A stretch of DNA of 43,352 nucleotides from positions 1 through 43,352 of the forward strand of contig MNDR01000096.1 of assembly GCA_001915025.1 (NCBI GenBank), in the 5' to 3' direction. Below are positions 31,923 to 38,971 of the stretch, in pieces (the first letter of the stretch is position 1; every line of letters starts with the position of its first letter). A program made the position numbers and the translations under genes. Below the pieces are notes generated by a model. The model saw nothing but the letters and a program-made list of their open reading frames with translations. It searched no databases and was not told where the DNA came from. The DNA comes from Gemmatimonadetes bacterium 13_2_20CM_2_65_7 (GTDB taxonomy: Bacteria > Gemmatimonadota > Gemmatimonadetes > Gemmatimonadales > GWC2-71-9).

Positions 31923-33559
31923 TGGTCTCCATGCTTTCGCTGCTCGCGGCCGTTGCCTTACATCTTCAGGTCCCGCCAGCGCATCCTCCTCGCCCGCTGC
32001 GCCACATCCCGCACATCCCGGTAGTGCCGACCATGCCGGTAATACCGAGCATACCAGAAATGCCGAGCATACCGGACCTCGAGGCGCTTGACGCGTCCGC
32101 ACCGATGCTCGCCATAGGCGATGCGGAGCTCGCGGGCTTGGAAGGACTCGCGGGCTTGGAAGGACTCGCCGGCCTGGAAGGGCTCGCCGGCCTGGAAGGA
32201 TTGGCGGACATGCCGGAACTGGCTGGCCTCGAGACGCTCGGTGCGCTCGAGATCGACGGTGGTACAGTGCTCTCACGCGCCCGCGGCTTCGCGACGTCGC
32301 CACACGCGCCGTGGGCCACGCAGGATCCGGGCGACTCGCTCTATCGGGCGGCGCGCCAGCTGTTGAATCGCAACCGCTACGCCGATGCCGCGCGACTGTT
32401 CAATGATCTGATCAATCGCTACGCACGTTCGACGTACACGCCCGACGCCTACTACTGGGCTGCGTTCGCGTTGTATCGCACCGGCGAAGATCCCAACCTG
32501 CGGCAGGCCGTCGCGCTGCTCGACAAACAGAAGGCGCAGTACCCCCGCGCGTCCACGGGCCGCGACAGTGACGCACTGCTGACACGCGTGTTGGGCCAAT
32601 TGGCACGGCAGGGAGACCAGGACGCCGCCAGTCGAGTGCATCAGATCGCGGGCGACACGGCGAGGACGACGACGACGACGTGCTCCGACGATGACGACGA
32701 TCCGCGCATCGCCGCGATGAACGCCTTGCTGCAGATGGATGCCGCCAACGCCGTGCCGATCATCAAGAAGGTGCTCGCCAAGCGCGATCCCTGCTCGGCA
32801 GGCCTGAGAAAAAAGGCGGTGTTCGTATTGTCGCAGAAACGAACCGAGGAGACCGAGGACATCATGCTCTCGGTGGCGCGCAACGATCCCGACCCTGAGG
32901 TCCGCCAGCAGGCCGTGTTCTGGCTCGGTCAGGTGGGCAGCGAGAAGGCGATCTCCGCGCTCGACTCGATCGTCACTCATGCGCAGGACGAGGAGCTGCT
33001 CGAGAAAGCGATTTTCGCGCTGTCCCAGATCCATAGCCCCCGCGCCGCGCAAGCGCTCCGCGATTTTGCCGGGCAGGAGAACGCGCCGGAAGAAGCGCGC
33101 GAGAGGGCGGTGTTCTGGCTGGGCCAGGCTCACGACGGCGCCAATGCCGCGTTCCTGCGCGAGCTGTTCGGCCGCAGCACCAACGAGGACCTGAAGGAGA
33201 AGATCATCTTCTCCCTCTCCCAGATGCGGTCAACCGAAAACACCCGCTGGCTGATGGACCTGGCGTTGAACTCGCGCGAAGTCATCGAGCTGCGCAAGAA
33301 AGCGCTGTTCTGGGCCGGACAAACCGGAGCCGACATCACCGATCTGGTGCAGCTCTACGATCGCACCTCGGATCACGACATGAAGGAGCAGTTGATCTTC
33401 GTGTACTCGCAGCGCCACGAGACGCAGGCGCTGGACAAGATGATCGACATTGCGCGGCACGAGACCGATCGCGAGCTGCGCAAGAAAGCGATCTTCTGGC
33501 TGGGCCAGTCCCGCGACCCGCGCGCCGCGCAGGCGCTGCTGGAGATCATCAACCAATGA
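31922..33559 (+). CDS. Exported TPR-HEAT-repeat protein
   Basis: A 545-residue protein. ATG 31922 is used, with GGAG at 31911-31914; GTG 31919, overlapping the anti-sigma stop, is the alternative. After a signal-like segment (MLSLLAAVALHLQV) come a Pro/Ile/Met-rich stretch (about 18-55), then four exact-frame AGLEGL units (about 71-94). A TPR-like helical region (about 138-200: YRAARQLLNRNRYADAARLF) follows. The last 280 residues are eight HEAT-like units of 30-33 residues, whose motif alternates strictly between [VAS]-x-S-Q and W-x-G-Q ends (VFVLSQ, VFWLGQ, IFALSQ, VFWLGQ, IFSLSQ, LFWAGQ, IFVYSQ, IFWLGQ). HEAT solenoids bind proteins; the partner is unknown. It overlaps the second HEAT gene by 4 bases. 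Confidence 0.85.
   Translation: MVSMLSLLAAVALHLQVPPAHPPRPLRHIPHIPVVPTMPVIPSIPEMPSIPDLEALDASAPMLAIGDAELAGLEGLAGLEGLAGLEGLAGLEGLADMPELAGLETLGALEIDGGTVLSRARGFATSPHAPWATQDPGDSLYRAARQLLNRNRYADAARLFNDLINRYARSTYTPDAYYWAAFALYRTGEDPNLRQAVALLDKQKAQYPRASTGRDSDALLTRVLGQLARQGDQDAASRVHQIAGDTARTTTTTCSDDDDDPRIAAMNALLQMDAANAVPIIKKVLAKRDPCSAGLRKKAVFVLSQKRTEETEDIMLSVARNDPDPEVRQQAVFWLGQVGSEKAISALDSIVTHAQDEELLEKAIFALSQIHSPRAAQALRDFAGQENAPEEARERAVFWLGQAHDGANAAFLRELFGRSTNEDLKEKIIFSLSQMRSTENTRWLMDLALNSREVIELRKKALFWAGQTGADITDLVQLYDRTSDHDMKEQLIFVYSQRHETQALDKMIDIARHETDRELRKKAIFWLGQSRDPRAAQALLEIINQ
32132..32203 (+). repeat. Four 18-base tandem repeats inside the HEAT gene
   Basis: Four consecutive 18-base units at 32132-32149, 32150-32167, 32168-32185 and 32186-32203, the first two identical (GCGGGCTTGGAAGGACTC) and the others differing at a few positions. 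They encode (AGLEGL) four times, in frame. Copy number could vary between strains without breaking the frame. Confidence 0.9.
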
Positions 33560-34353
33560 CATGCTCTCTGCTCGTCGCCGCGGCGTTGTTCGCCGTCGCA
33601 CCGCTCGCCGCCCAGTCGCTGGCCGAGCGCATCGCCCGCGCACCCGATGGGACGGTGCATCTCACGTACGCCGCGCGCGAAGGCGTCTGCGGCAACGGTG
33701 CCGGCATGATTTCGTTCGATTGTGAAAACGGCAACTGCGGGCGCCGCCGCATCACGACCAACTCTGATTGGGACGACGACACACCTTGCGCCTGCGACTC
33801 AGGGCCGGTGCGTCTCGCCCTGCAGGTCACGAGCGGCCACGTTACGCGGCTGCGGAGCTACGTCGGTGGTCACTGGAAACCGGCCGCCGCAGGCGTGACC
33901 GATCTCGGAACCGTCGCGGCTCCGGAGGCCGCGCGCTTCCTGCTCGATTTGGCAAGGACGGGCACCGGCCGCGCCGCCGAGGAGGCCATCTTCCCGGCTG
34001 CCCTCGCCGACTCCGTGACCGTGTGGCCCGACCTGCTCAAGATCGCTCGCGACGGCGCCGTATCGACCCACGTGCGCAATCAGGCGGTGTTTTGGCTGAG
34101 CCAGGCGGCGGGCGATGCCGTGGTGAAGGATCTCCGCGACCTGGTCGATGATGACAACGTCGACCGCGACGTCCGCGAGCATGCTGTCTTTGCGCTTTCG
34201 CAGGAGCCGCGCGACGTCGGGGTTCCCGCGTTGATTCAGATCGCTCGCGCCAACAAAGATCCGGGCGTACGGCGCAAAGCCATCTTTTGGCTGGGGCAGA
34301 GCAACGACCCGCGCGCCATCAACCTGTTCGAGGAGTTGCTCACCCGCCCCTAG
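33556..34353 (+). CDS. Exported HEAT-repeat protein, second copy
   Basis: A 265-residue protein starting at ATG 33556, which overlaps the first HEAT gene stop. Signal peptide CSLLVAAALFAVAPLAAQ. A Cys-rich segment follows (residues 44-77: GVCGNGAG, DCENGNCGRR, DTPCACDSG), with six Cys that may form disulfides outside the cytoplasm. The C-terminal half has HEAT-like units with VFWLSQ, VFALSQ and IFWLGQ cores, the same motif style as the first copy. It seems derived from the same ancestor with fewer repeats. With the sigma and anti-sigma genes it forms a four-gene unit with 4-base overlaps. Function is unknown; a periplasmic sensing or scaffold role is inference. Confidence 0.83.
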   Translation: MTCSLLVAAALFAVAPLAAQSLAERIARAPDGTVHLTYAAREGVCGNGAGMISFDCENGNCGRRRITTNSDWDDDTPCACDSGPVRLALQVTSGHVTRLRSYVGGHWKPAAAGVTDLGTVAAPEAARFLLDLARTGTGRAAEEAIFPAALADSVTVWPDLLKIARDGAVSTHVRNQAVFWLSQAAGDAVVKDLRDLVDDDNVDRDVREHAVFALSQEPRDVGVPALIQIARANKDPGVRRKAIFWLGQSNDPRAINLFEELLTRP

Positions 34354-34364
34354 TATCTTGTGGC

Positions 34365-34964
34365 ATGCCATTCTGGAGCATGCGGCGTGCCCTGGGCGCG
34401 ATTCTCCTTGCTATCATCCTGATCGCGGCCGGCTGGGCCGCGGTGGTCGTGGCGGTCGCCGTCCATGGCGCCCGCGATCAAGCCACCCGCGCAGACGCCA
34501 TCGTCGTGCTCGGCGCAGCGCAGTACAATGGGCGGCCCTCCCCCGTATTCCGAGCGCGACTCGATCACGCGGCCACTCTCTACCAGCGCGCTCTCGCACC
34601 GGTCGTGTTAGTGACCGGGGGCGTAGGCGCGCACGATACGCTCAACGAAGCAAACGTCGGCCGCGATTACCTCGTCCGGCTCGGGCTTCCCAGCGAGACG
34701 ATTGTTCCCCTCGCCGGTGAGGATACCTACGCGTCACTCAGCGAAGTAAAGCGCTGGTTCGACGGACGGACGAGCCGCCGAGTGCTGCTCGTGAGCGACG
34801 GCTTTCACATGCTGCGGTTGCAGATCATCGCCTCCCGTCTCGGACTCATGCCATTTACATCGCCCGCTCCCGGCTCTCCGATTCACGCCAACGCGCGCCG
34901 CAACACGGGGTACTTGTTCGCCGAAGGCTTCAAGGTGCCGTTCACCTGGTTGTTCCAGCGTTGA
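34365..34964 (+). CDS. YdcF/DUF218-like membrane-anchored protein
   Basis: A 199-residue protein with one N-terminal membrane segment (LGAILLAIILIAAGWAAVVV) and a DUF218/YdcF domain: ADAIVVLGAAQYNGRPSPVF, VLVTGG, DTYASLSEVKRWF and VLLVSDGFHMLRLQ, all typical. SanA/ElyC-type members act in cell-envelope maintenance. It begins 11 bases after the HEAT gene stop, probably in the same transcript. ATG 34365 is preferred over ATG 34380, which has its GGAG too close. The frame opening at 34287 overlaps the HEAT gene and is not supported. Confidence 0.85.
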   Translation: MPFWSMRRALGAILLAIILIAAGWAAVVVAVAVHGARDQATRADAIVVLGAAQYNGRPSPVFRARLDHAATLYQRALAPVVLVTGGVGAHDTLNEANVGRDYLVRLGLPSETIVPLAGEDTYASLSEVKRWFDGRTSRRVLLVSDGFHMLRLQIIASRLGLMPFTSPAPGSPIHANARRNTGYLFAEGFKVPFTWLFQR

Positions 34965-34976
34965 GAAGGAGTCGTA

Positions 34977-35516
34977 ATGCAACTGGCCAGTAAACGAATC
35001 CACAGCGGACGGGTCATAGACCTGGACCAAGACACCGTGCGCTTTCCGGACGGCTCGACGGGAGAGCTCGAGATGGTGCGGCACCCCGGAGCGGCGGCCG
35101 TGGTGCCATTCGCCTCCGATCCGCGCGGCACTGACCCGACGATTGTGCTCATCCAGCAATTCCGGCACGCGGCGAATGGCCCGCTGATCGAGATCCCGGC
35201 AGGCCGGTTGAACCCAGGTGAAGACCCACAGGAGTGTGCCCGACGCGAACTGTTGGAAGAGGTGGGTGTGAAAGCCGGCAGGGTCGAGCGTCTTACTACT
35301 ATATGGACGACGCCCGGATTTACAGACGAACGCATTCACCTTTTTTGGGCGGCCGACTTGACGGCCGACAAACACGCGCGCGAACCGGACGAGTTCATCG
35401 AGGTGATGCCCAAGCCGCTCTCGGAGGTTCTCAGTCTCATCCGCGATGGGGTGATCTGCGACGCAAAGACCGTAGTTGGAATCCTTTACATGGCGGGCTT
35501 CATCCTGCGGTATTAG
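34977..35516 (+). CDS. Nudix hydrolase, ADP-ribose pyrophosphatase-like
   Basis: A 179-residue enzyme. The Nudix box G-x5-E-x7-R-E-U-x-E-E-x-G-U is complete at residues 76-98 (GRLNPGEDPQ then RRELLEEVGV). Flanking motifs IQQFRHAANGPLIEIPAGR and TPGFTDERIHLFWA match the ADP-ribose/NudF-type group, which hydrolyses ADP-ribose and similar nucleotide sugars to protect the cell. Cytoplasmic. GAAGGAG lies just before ATG 34977. It starts 12 bases after the YdcF-like gene and may be the last gene of the transcript. Confidence 0.9.
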   Translation: MQLASKRIHSGRVIDLDQDTVRFPDGSTGELEMVRHPGAAAVVPFASDPRGTDPTIVLIQQFRHAANGPLIEIPAGRLNPGEDPQECARRELLEEVGVKAGRVERLTTIWTTPGFTDERIHLFWAADLTADKHAREPDEFIEVMPKPLSEVLSLIRDGVICDAKTVVGILYMAGFILRY

Positions 35517-35597
35517 TACCATCCGCTCTTCGGATCTAGACCGTCGGTGCAATTGCGCTGTCCCCAGGCTCGGACAATATTCCCATTTCGCAGTTGA

Positions 35598-35626
35598 TTG
35601 CGAATCGCAAACTACTGTTGCATAAG
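35598..35626 (+). promoter_or_regulatory. Candidate sigma-70-type promoter with palindrome
   Basis: TTGCGA (35598-35603), 17 bases, then CATAAG (35621-35626), about 100 bases before the second ECF gene. The -35 region is part of a perfect palindrome TTGCGA-A-TCGCAA (35598-35610), which could be a repressor site. Confidence 0.33.
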
Positions 35627-35727
35627 GGGTTAGTCCGCACGCACGGGAGGCACGGTTCGTGCCAAGCACTCACAAAGCAAGTCAGGCCAGAGTTTTCGCT
35701 GTTTCCGTTCGTAACAGAAGGGGACCA

Positions 35728-36372
35728 ATGCGGACCACTCTGAAGCGTCCAACGCCGGCCGTCGACACCACGCGAGCTCTGCAGCGGGAAGCGCTGCACG
35801 AACTGGATGACGGTCAGGTCGTGATGCGGCATCTGGCAGGTGAGCCGCAGGCCTTCGGAACCCTCGTCGACCGCTATCAGACCCGTCTACTGAACTTCGT
35901 CAACCGCACGATTGGCGACCGTGAGCGGGCCGAAGACCTCGTCCAGGAGGTTTTCATCCGGGTCTTCCGCCACCTGCACCGGTTCGACCAGACCAAGAAA
36001 TTCTCCACGTGGATCTATACCATCGCCTCGAACCTGGCGAAGAACGAGCTCCGTAACCGCAGTCGCAATCCGCTGGTGCTCTTTCAGACGATCAAGAAAA
36101 ACTGGGACGCCGATCACCGGCCGCTGCAGTTCGAGGATACGACCGCACGTCCTGACGATCTGTACCGCAAGCGCTTCTTGAAGGATGCGGTGGACCAATG
36201 CGTCCGGCGGCTGCCGGAACACCACCGGGAGGTGTTCGTGCTCCGCGAGCTCGAGGGAAAGAGCTACCAGGAGATCGCCGAAATCACCGGGTGCAATTTG
36301 GGGACGGTGAAAAGCCGGTTGAACCGGGCACGCAATAGCTTCGCCCAGCTCATCGGCCCCACACTCGTTTAA
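35728..36372 (+). CDS. RpoE-type ECF sigma factor
   Basis: A 214-residue ECF sigma factor. Region 2 shows AFGTLVDRYQTRLLNFVNRT, RAEDLVQEVFIRVFRHLHRF and the -10-binding FSTWIYTIASNLAKNELRNR. Region 4 shows LPEHHREVFVLRELEGKSYQ and the helix-turn-helix IAEITGCNLGTVKSRLNRAR. This is the RpoE/SigW-like type, longer than the sigma factor at 30739 and only weakly similar to it. ATG 35728 has GAAGGGGA at 35717-35724; a GTG at 35659 gives an unlikely extension. The following gene, 68 bases away, encodes its probable ZAS anti-sigma factor. Confidence 0.93.
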   Translation: MRTTLKRPTPAVDTTRALQREALHELDDGQVVMRHLAGEPQAFGTLVDRYQTRLLNFVNRTIGDRERAEDLVQEVFIRVFRHLHRFDQTKKFSTWIYTIASNLAKNELRNRSRNPLVLFQTIKKNWDADHRPLQFEDTTARPDDLYRKRFLKDAVDQCVRRLPEHHREVFVLRELEGKSYQEIAEITGCNLGTVKSRLNRARNSFAQLIGPTLV

Positions 36373-36440
36373 GCATAAACCTGTCGTTCGAACGCCCGGC
36401 GGCGGAACACTTCCGTGGCCGGGACGGTACATTCCCCGTC

Positions 36441-36959
36441 ATGCGATGTAGCGAGTTCCTGGAACGGCATACCGACTTCCGGGACGGACTGATTACGTCC
36501 GCCCGGGAGGTGCGACGTTTTGGGCGCCACCTGGCCCACTGCGTCGCCTGCCGACGCTATGACGCCACGGTCCGTCAAGGCGTGCGGGTTCTCACCTCCG
36601 CTTTACCGATCGCGCTGTCATCCGATTTCCGGCAACGGCTCGACGCGCGACTCGCGTGCGAACGCGCAATCATTCCGCCGCCGCCCGCGCGTGCGGGTGT
36701 GTCTGCGGCCTTGCTGGTCCTCGCCGCGGTCGCTCTGTTTGCTCTCGAAGTCAGCCGGCGTCCGCAAGTTCAGCGTGCGCAGTTGCTGCCGCCGGTCGCA
36801 TTCCCAAAACCGGTCGTCAGTGCGGGACTGCCGTTCGTGTCTTTCCAAGATCCGCGGGCGAGCGTTATCAACGGGAACCAGAACCCCTACGGAACCGCGC
36901 TCGTCCAGCCAGCCACCATCAACTTCCAGTCCGCTCAGCCCGCAGCAGCAAGCCGGTAG
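36441..36959 (+). CDS. ZAS-domain membrane anti-sigma factor
   Basis: A 172-residue anti-sigma factor. The zinc-binding anti-sigma motif is present: Cys3, and HxxxCxxC at His30, Cys34 and Cys37 (HLAHCVAC). One membrane segment follows (AALLVLAAVALFALEV, near 90-105), with a Pro-rich and Asn/Gln-rich extracytoplasmic tail. It should hold the preceding sigma factor inactive until an envelope signal. It starts at ATG 36441. Pair and order match the classic rpoE-rseA layout, but the ZAS type resembles RsrA/ChrR. Confidence 0.87.
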   Translation: MRCSEFLERHTDFRDGLITSAREVRRFGRHLAHCVACRRYDATVRQGVRVLTSALPIALSSDFRQRLDARLACERAIIPPPPARAGVSAALLVLAAVALFALEVSRRPQVQRAQLLPPVAFPKPVVSAGLPFVSFQDPRASVINGNQNPYGTALVQPATINFQSAQPAAASR

Positions 36960-37010
36960 CAGCTTTTTGACCTTTCTCCGAGCACATGCGGGCGGTAACT
37001 TCTCGCTTGT

Positions 37011-38087
37011 ATGGCGGCGCTCACCCTCGACGCGCTCCTTCGCAGCTTGAAAAAGGGCGCCCCCCCCTCAGGCGCCCTCGATCTCGCTTATCTGCTCTAC
37101 GGCGACGAAGATGTCCTCAAGGACGAGGCCAGTCGCGCGCTCCTCGATGCCGCCGTTCCCGCAGGCCGCGACTTCAACGTCGACACCCGCTACGCACCTG
37201 ACCTGACGCCTGAGTCCCTCGACGTGCTCGTCAATACGCCGCCGATGCTGGCGGAACGACGCGCGGTGGTGATCCGCGGCGTCGAGCAGCTCGGCAAACG
37301 CAAGACCAAGCTTCGCGACGAGCTTATTGGGTATCTCGAGTCGCCCAATCCGAGCACGCTGCTTATCCTCGTCGTAGCAGCCGGAGAGGACCCGGATCCT
37401 GAGCTGGTGCGTCACTCCACGGCGGTGCGACTCGATCCCCTGTCCGCGGAACGAGTCCCCCGCTGGGTGCAGCACCGCGCGACCCAGCTCGGCCTCACGT
37501 TAGAATCGGACGCTGCCGCGCTGCTGCTGAACGCGGTGGGGAGTGATCTGGGTGCACTCTCCCGCGAGCTCGAAAAACTCGCCTCGCTCACCGGCGACAC
37601 TCAACGTCCGGCGACCGTCACGGATGTGACGGGACTCGTAGGCGTGCGACGCGGCGAGACCGTATATGATCTTGTGGACGCCGCGCTCCAGCGGCAGGCT
37701 GCCCGCGCGGCGCAGCTCGTGGAGCCGGTCCTCGAGCAGGCCGGCATGAACGGCGTCAGAATCGTCTCACTGCTTGGCACACATCTCGTGGGCATGGCGC
37801 TCGCTCGTGCGGAGCGCGATCGAGGTGGAAGCGTCGCGCGACGCATGGCCGACACCGTGTTTCGGCACCTGTTGGCTGCGCGGCCGTACGGACTGCGCAA
37901 CTATAAGGAAGAAGCGGCGCATTGGTGTGAATGGAGCGCATACTGGACGGCCGCAGAATTGAGTGCAGCGTTGCGCGCGGCACTCGCCGCCGACACGGCC
38001 CTAAAGACAGCCACGGTATCCGACGACCGAGGGATCGTGACACAGCTCGTCCTGGGATTCGCCGCTCCGAAACGGGAGGCGGCGTGA
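37011..38087 (+). CDS. holA: DNA polymerase III delta subunit
   Basis: A 358-residue protein of the HolA family, the clamp-loader subunit that opens the beta clamp. It shows the family layout: YLLYGDEDVLKDEASRALLD near residue 27, DVLVNTPPMLAERRAVVIRG, LLILVVAAGEDPD, and a three-helix collar region with LGALSRELEKLASLTG, TDVTGLVGVRRGETVYDLVD, and GVRIVSLLGTHLVGMALARA. The length is normal (330-360). Sequence conservation in this family is low, but the pattern is clear. The start ATG is at 37011; its stop overlaps the next GTG start by 4 bases. Confidence 0.87.
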   Translation: MAALTLDALLRSLKKGAPPSGALDLAYLLYGDEDVLKDEASRALLDAAVPAGRDFNVDTRYAPDLTPESLDVLVNTPPMLAERRAVVIRGVEQLGKRKTKLRDELIGYLESPNPSTLLILVVAAGEDPDPELVRHSTAVRLDPLSAERVPRWVQHRATQLGLTLESDAAALLLNAVGSDLGALSRELEKLASLTGDTQRPATVTDVTGLVGVRRGETVYDLVDAALQRQAARAAQLVEPVLEQAGMNGVRIVSLLGTHLVGMALARAERDRGGSVARRMADTVFRHLLAARPYGLRNYKEEAAHWCEWSAYWTAAELSAALRAALAADTALKTATVSDDRGIVTQLVLGFAAPKREAA

Positions 38088-38971
38088 AACGCGCGCCTAG
38101 GCGGCTGGGCGGTTGGGCGGTTGGATTTTTGGCATGCGCGCTTCTAGTGGCCCAACCGCCGAACCGCCTAACCGCCCAGACAGACCCCCGTCTCGTCGAA
38201 GCCCTGCGGCTGGCGCAGTCCGGTCAGGTCGATTCGGGGCGCGCGACCATCCGGCGTCTGCTCGCGACGTTGTCACCGACGGACTCGGTTTATCCGGAAG
38301 CATTACTCGCGGCCGCGAAGATCGCCCCTGATGCCCAGGCCGTCGCTACCAATCTGAATCGCATTGTCGTCGAATACGGAGCGAGTCCGTGGGCCGATGA
38401 CGCGCTGCTGCTCCTGACGCAACTGTATTTCGCGCAGCGCGACCCCATGCAGACGATTCAGGCCGCGGAGCGCTTGAATCGCGATTATCCCGACTCCCCG
38501 CTCCGGCCGCGCGCCAATTTCTCCGCGGCGCGCGCCTACTTCGAGCTCAAGAACGAAGCCCGAGGGTGTGAGTTGATCCAGCAGGCGATCGCCGGCGCGA
38601 GCGAGGATGTCGAATTCAAGAATCAGGTCAACTTCTACGCGGCACGCTGCAGTGCCCCCCCCCCGTCGACCACCACAACGTCCACCACTCAAGGCGGTGG
38701 CGCCCAGACTGTCGACACCACGACGAAGACCGCTCCCGCGGCTCCACACGCGTGGGCCGTGCAAGTGCTCGCGGTAAAAAGTGCGGCGCAGGTTGACGAT
38801 ATGCTCACTCGACTCAGAGTGATGGGGTTCGAGTCGCGCGTCATGCGGGACTCGACGGGGTTCTTCAAGATTCGCGTGGGACACTATGCGACCCGCGCGG
38901 AGGCGCAGCGCGCGCAGCAGCGGCTGCGCAGCAAGGTCGGCGGCCACCCCTTTGTGGTGGAGGAGCCGTGA
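38084..38971 (+). CDS. Exported TPR-SPOR protein
   Basis: A 295-residue protein starting at GTG 38084, which overlaps the holA stop. The signal-peptide region (VKRAPRRLGGWAVGFLACAL) is encoded within a remarkable inverted repeat. TPR-like helices follow (VEALRLAQSGQVDSGRATI; AERLNRDYPDSPLRPRANFS; AARAYFELKNEARGCELIQQ). A Pro/Thr-rich linker includes a C10 tract (38655-38664). The C-terminal domain (about 220-292) is a SPOR domain (AWAVQVLAVKSAAQVDDML; KIRVGHYATRAEAQRAQQRL) that binds denuded glycan strands of peptidoglycan, often at division sites. It ends 4 bases into mutS, so holA, this gene and mutS are coupled. Confidence 0.86.
   Translation: MKRAPRRLGGWAVGFLACALLVAQPPNRLTAQTDPRLVEALRLAQSGQVDSGRATIRRLLATLSPTDSVYPEALLAAAKIAPDAQAVATNLNRIVVEYGASPWADDALLLLTQLYFAQRDPMQTIQAAERLNRDYPDSPLRPRANFSAARAYFELKNEARGCELIQQAIAGASEDVEFKNQVNFYAARCSAPPPSTTTTSTTQGGGAQTVDTTTKTAPAAPHAWAVQVLAVKSAAQVDDMLTRLRVMGFESRVMRDSTGFFKIRVGHYATRAEAQRAQQRLRSKVGGHPFVVEEP
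38097..38180. repeat. Inverted array of 8-base repeats
   Basis: The left arm (about 38097-38124) is a run of 8-base units of the type GGCGGTTG (GGCGGCTG, GGCGGTTG, GGCGGTTG). The right arm (about 38152-38180) holds three of the reverse form, CNAACCGC. The arms are inverted, separated by about 27 bases, and can form an approximately 20-base-pair hairpin in more than one register. It sits in the coding sequence of the SPOR protein's signal peptide. It looks like a dispersed repeat element or a mobile palindromic unit. Confidence 0.75.

Noticed and set aside
35521-35535. Terminator after the Nudix gene (ATCCG-CTCTT-CGGAT)
   Set aside because: Only five base pairs and no following T tract, so too weak to call.
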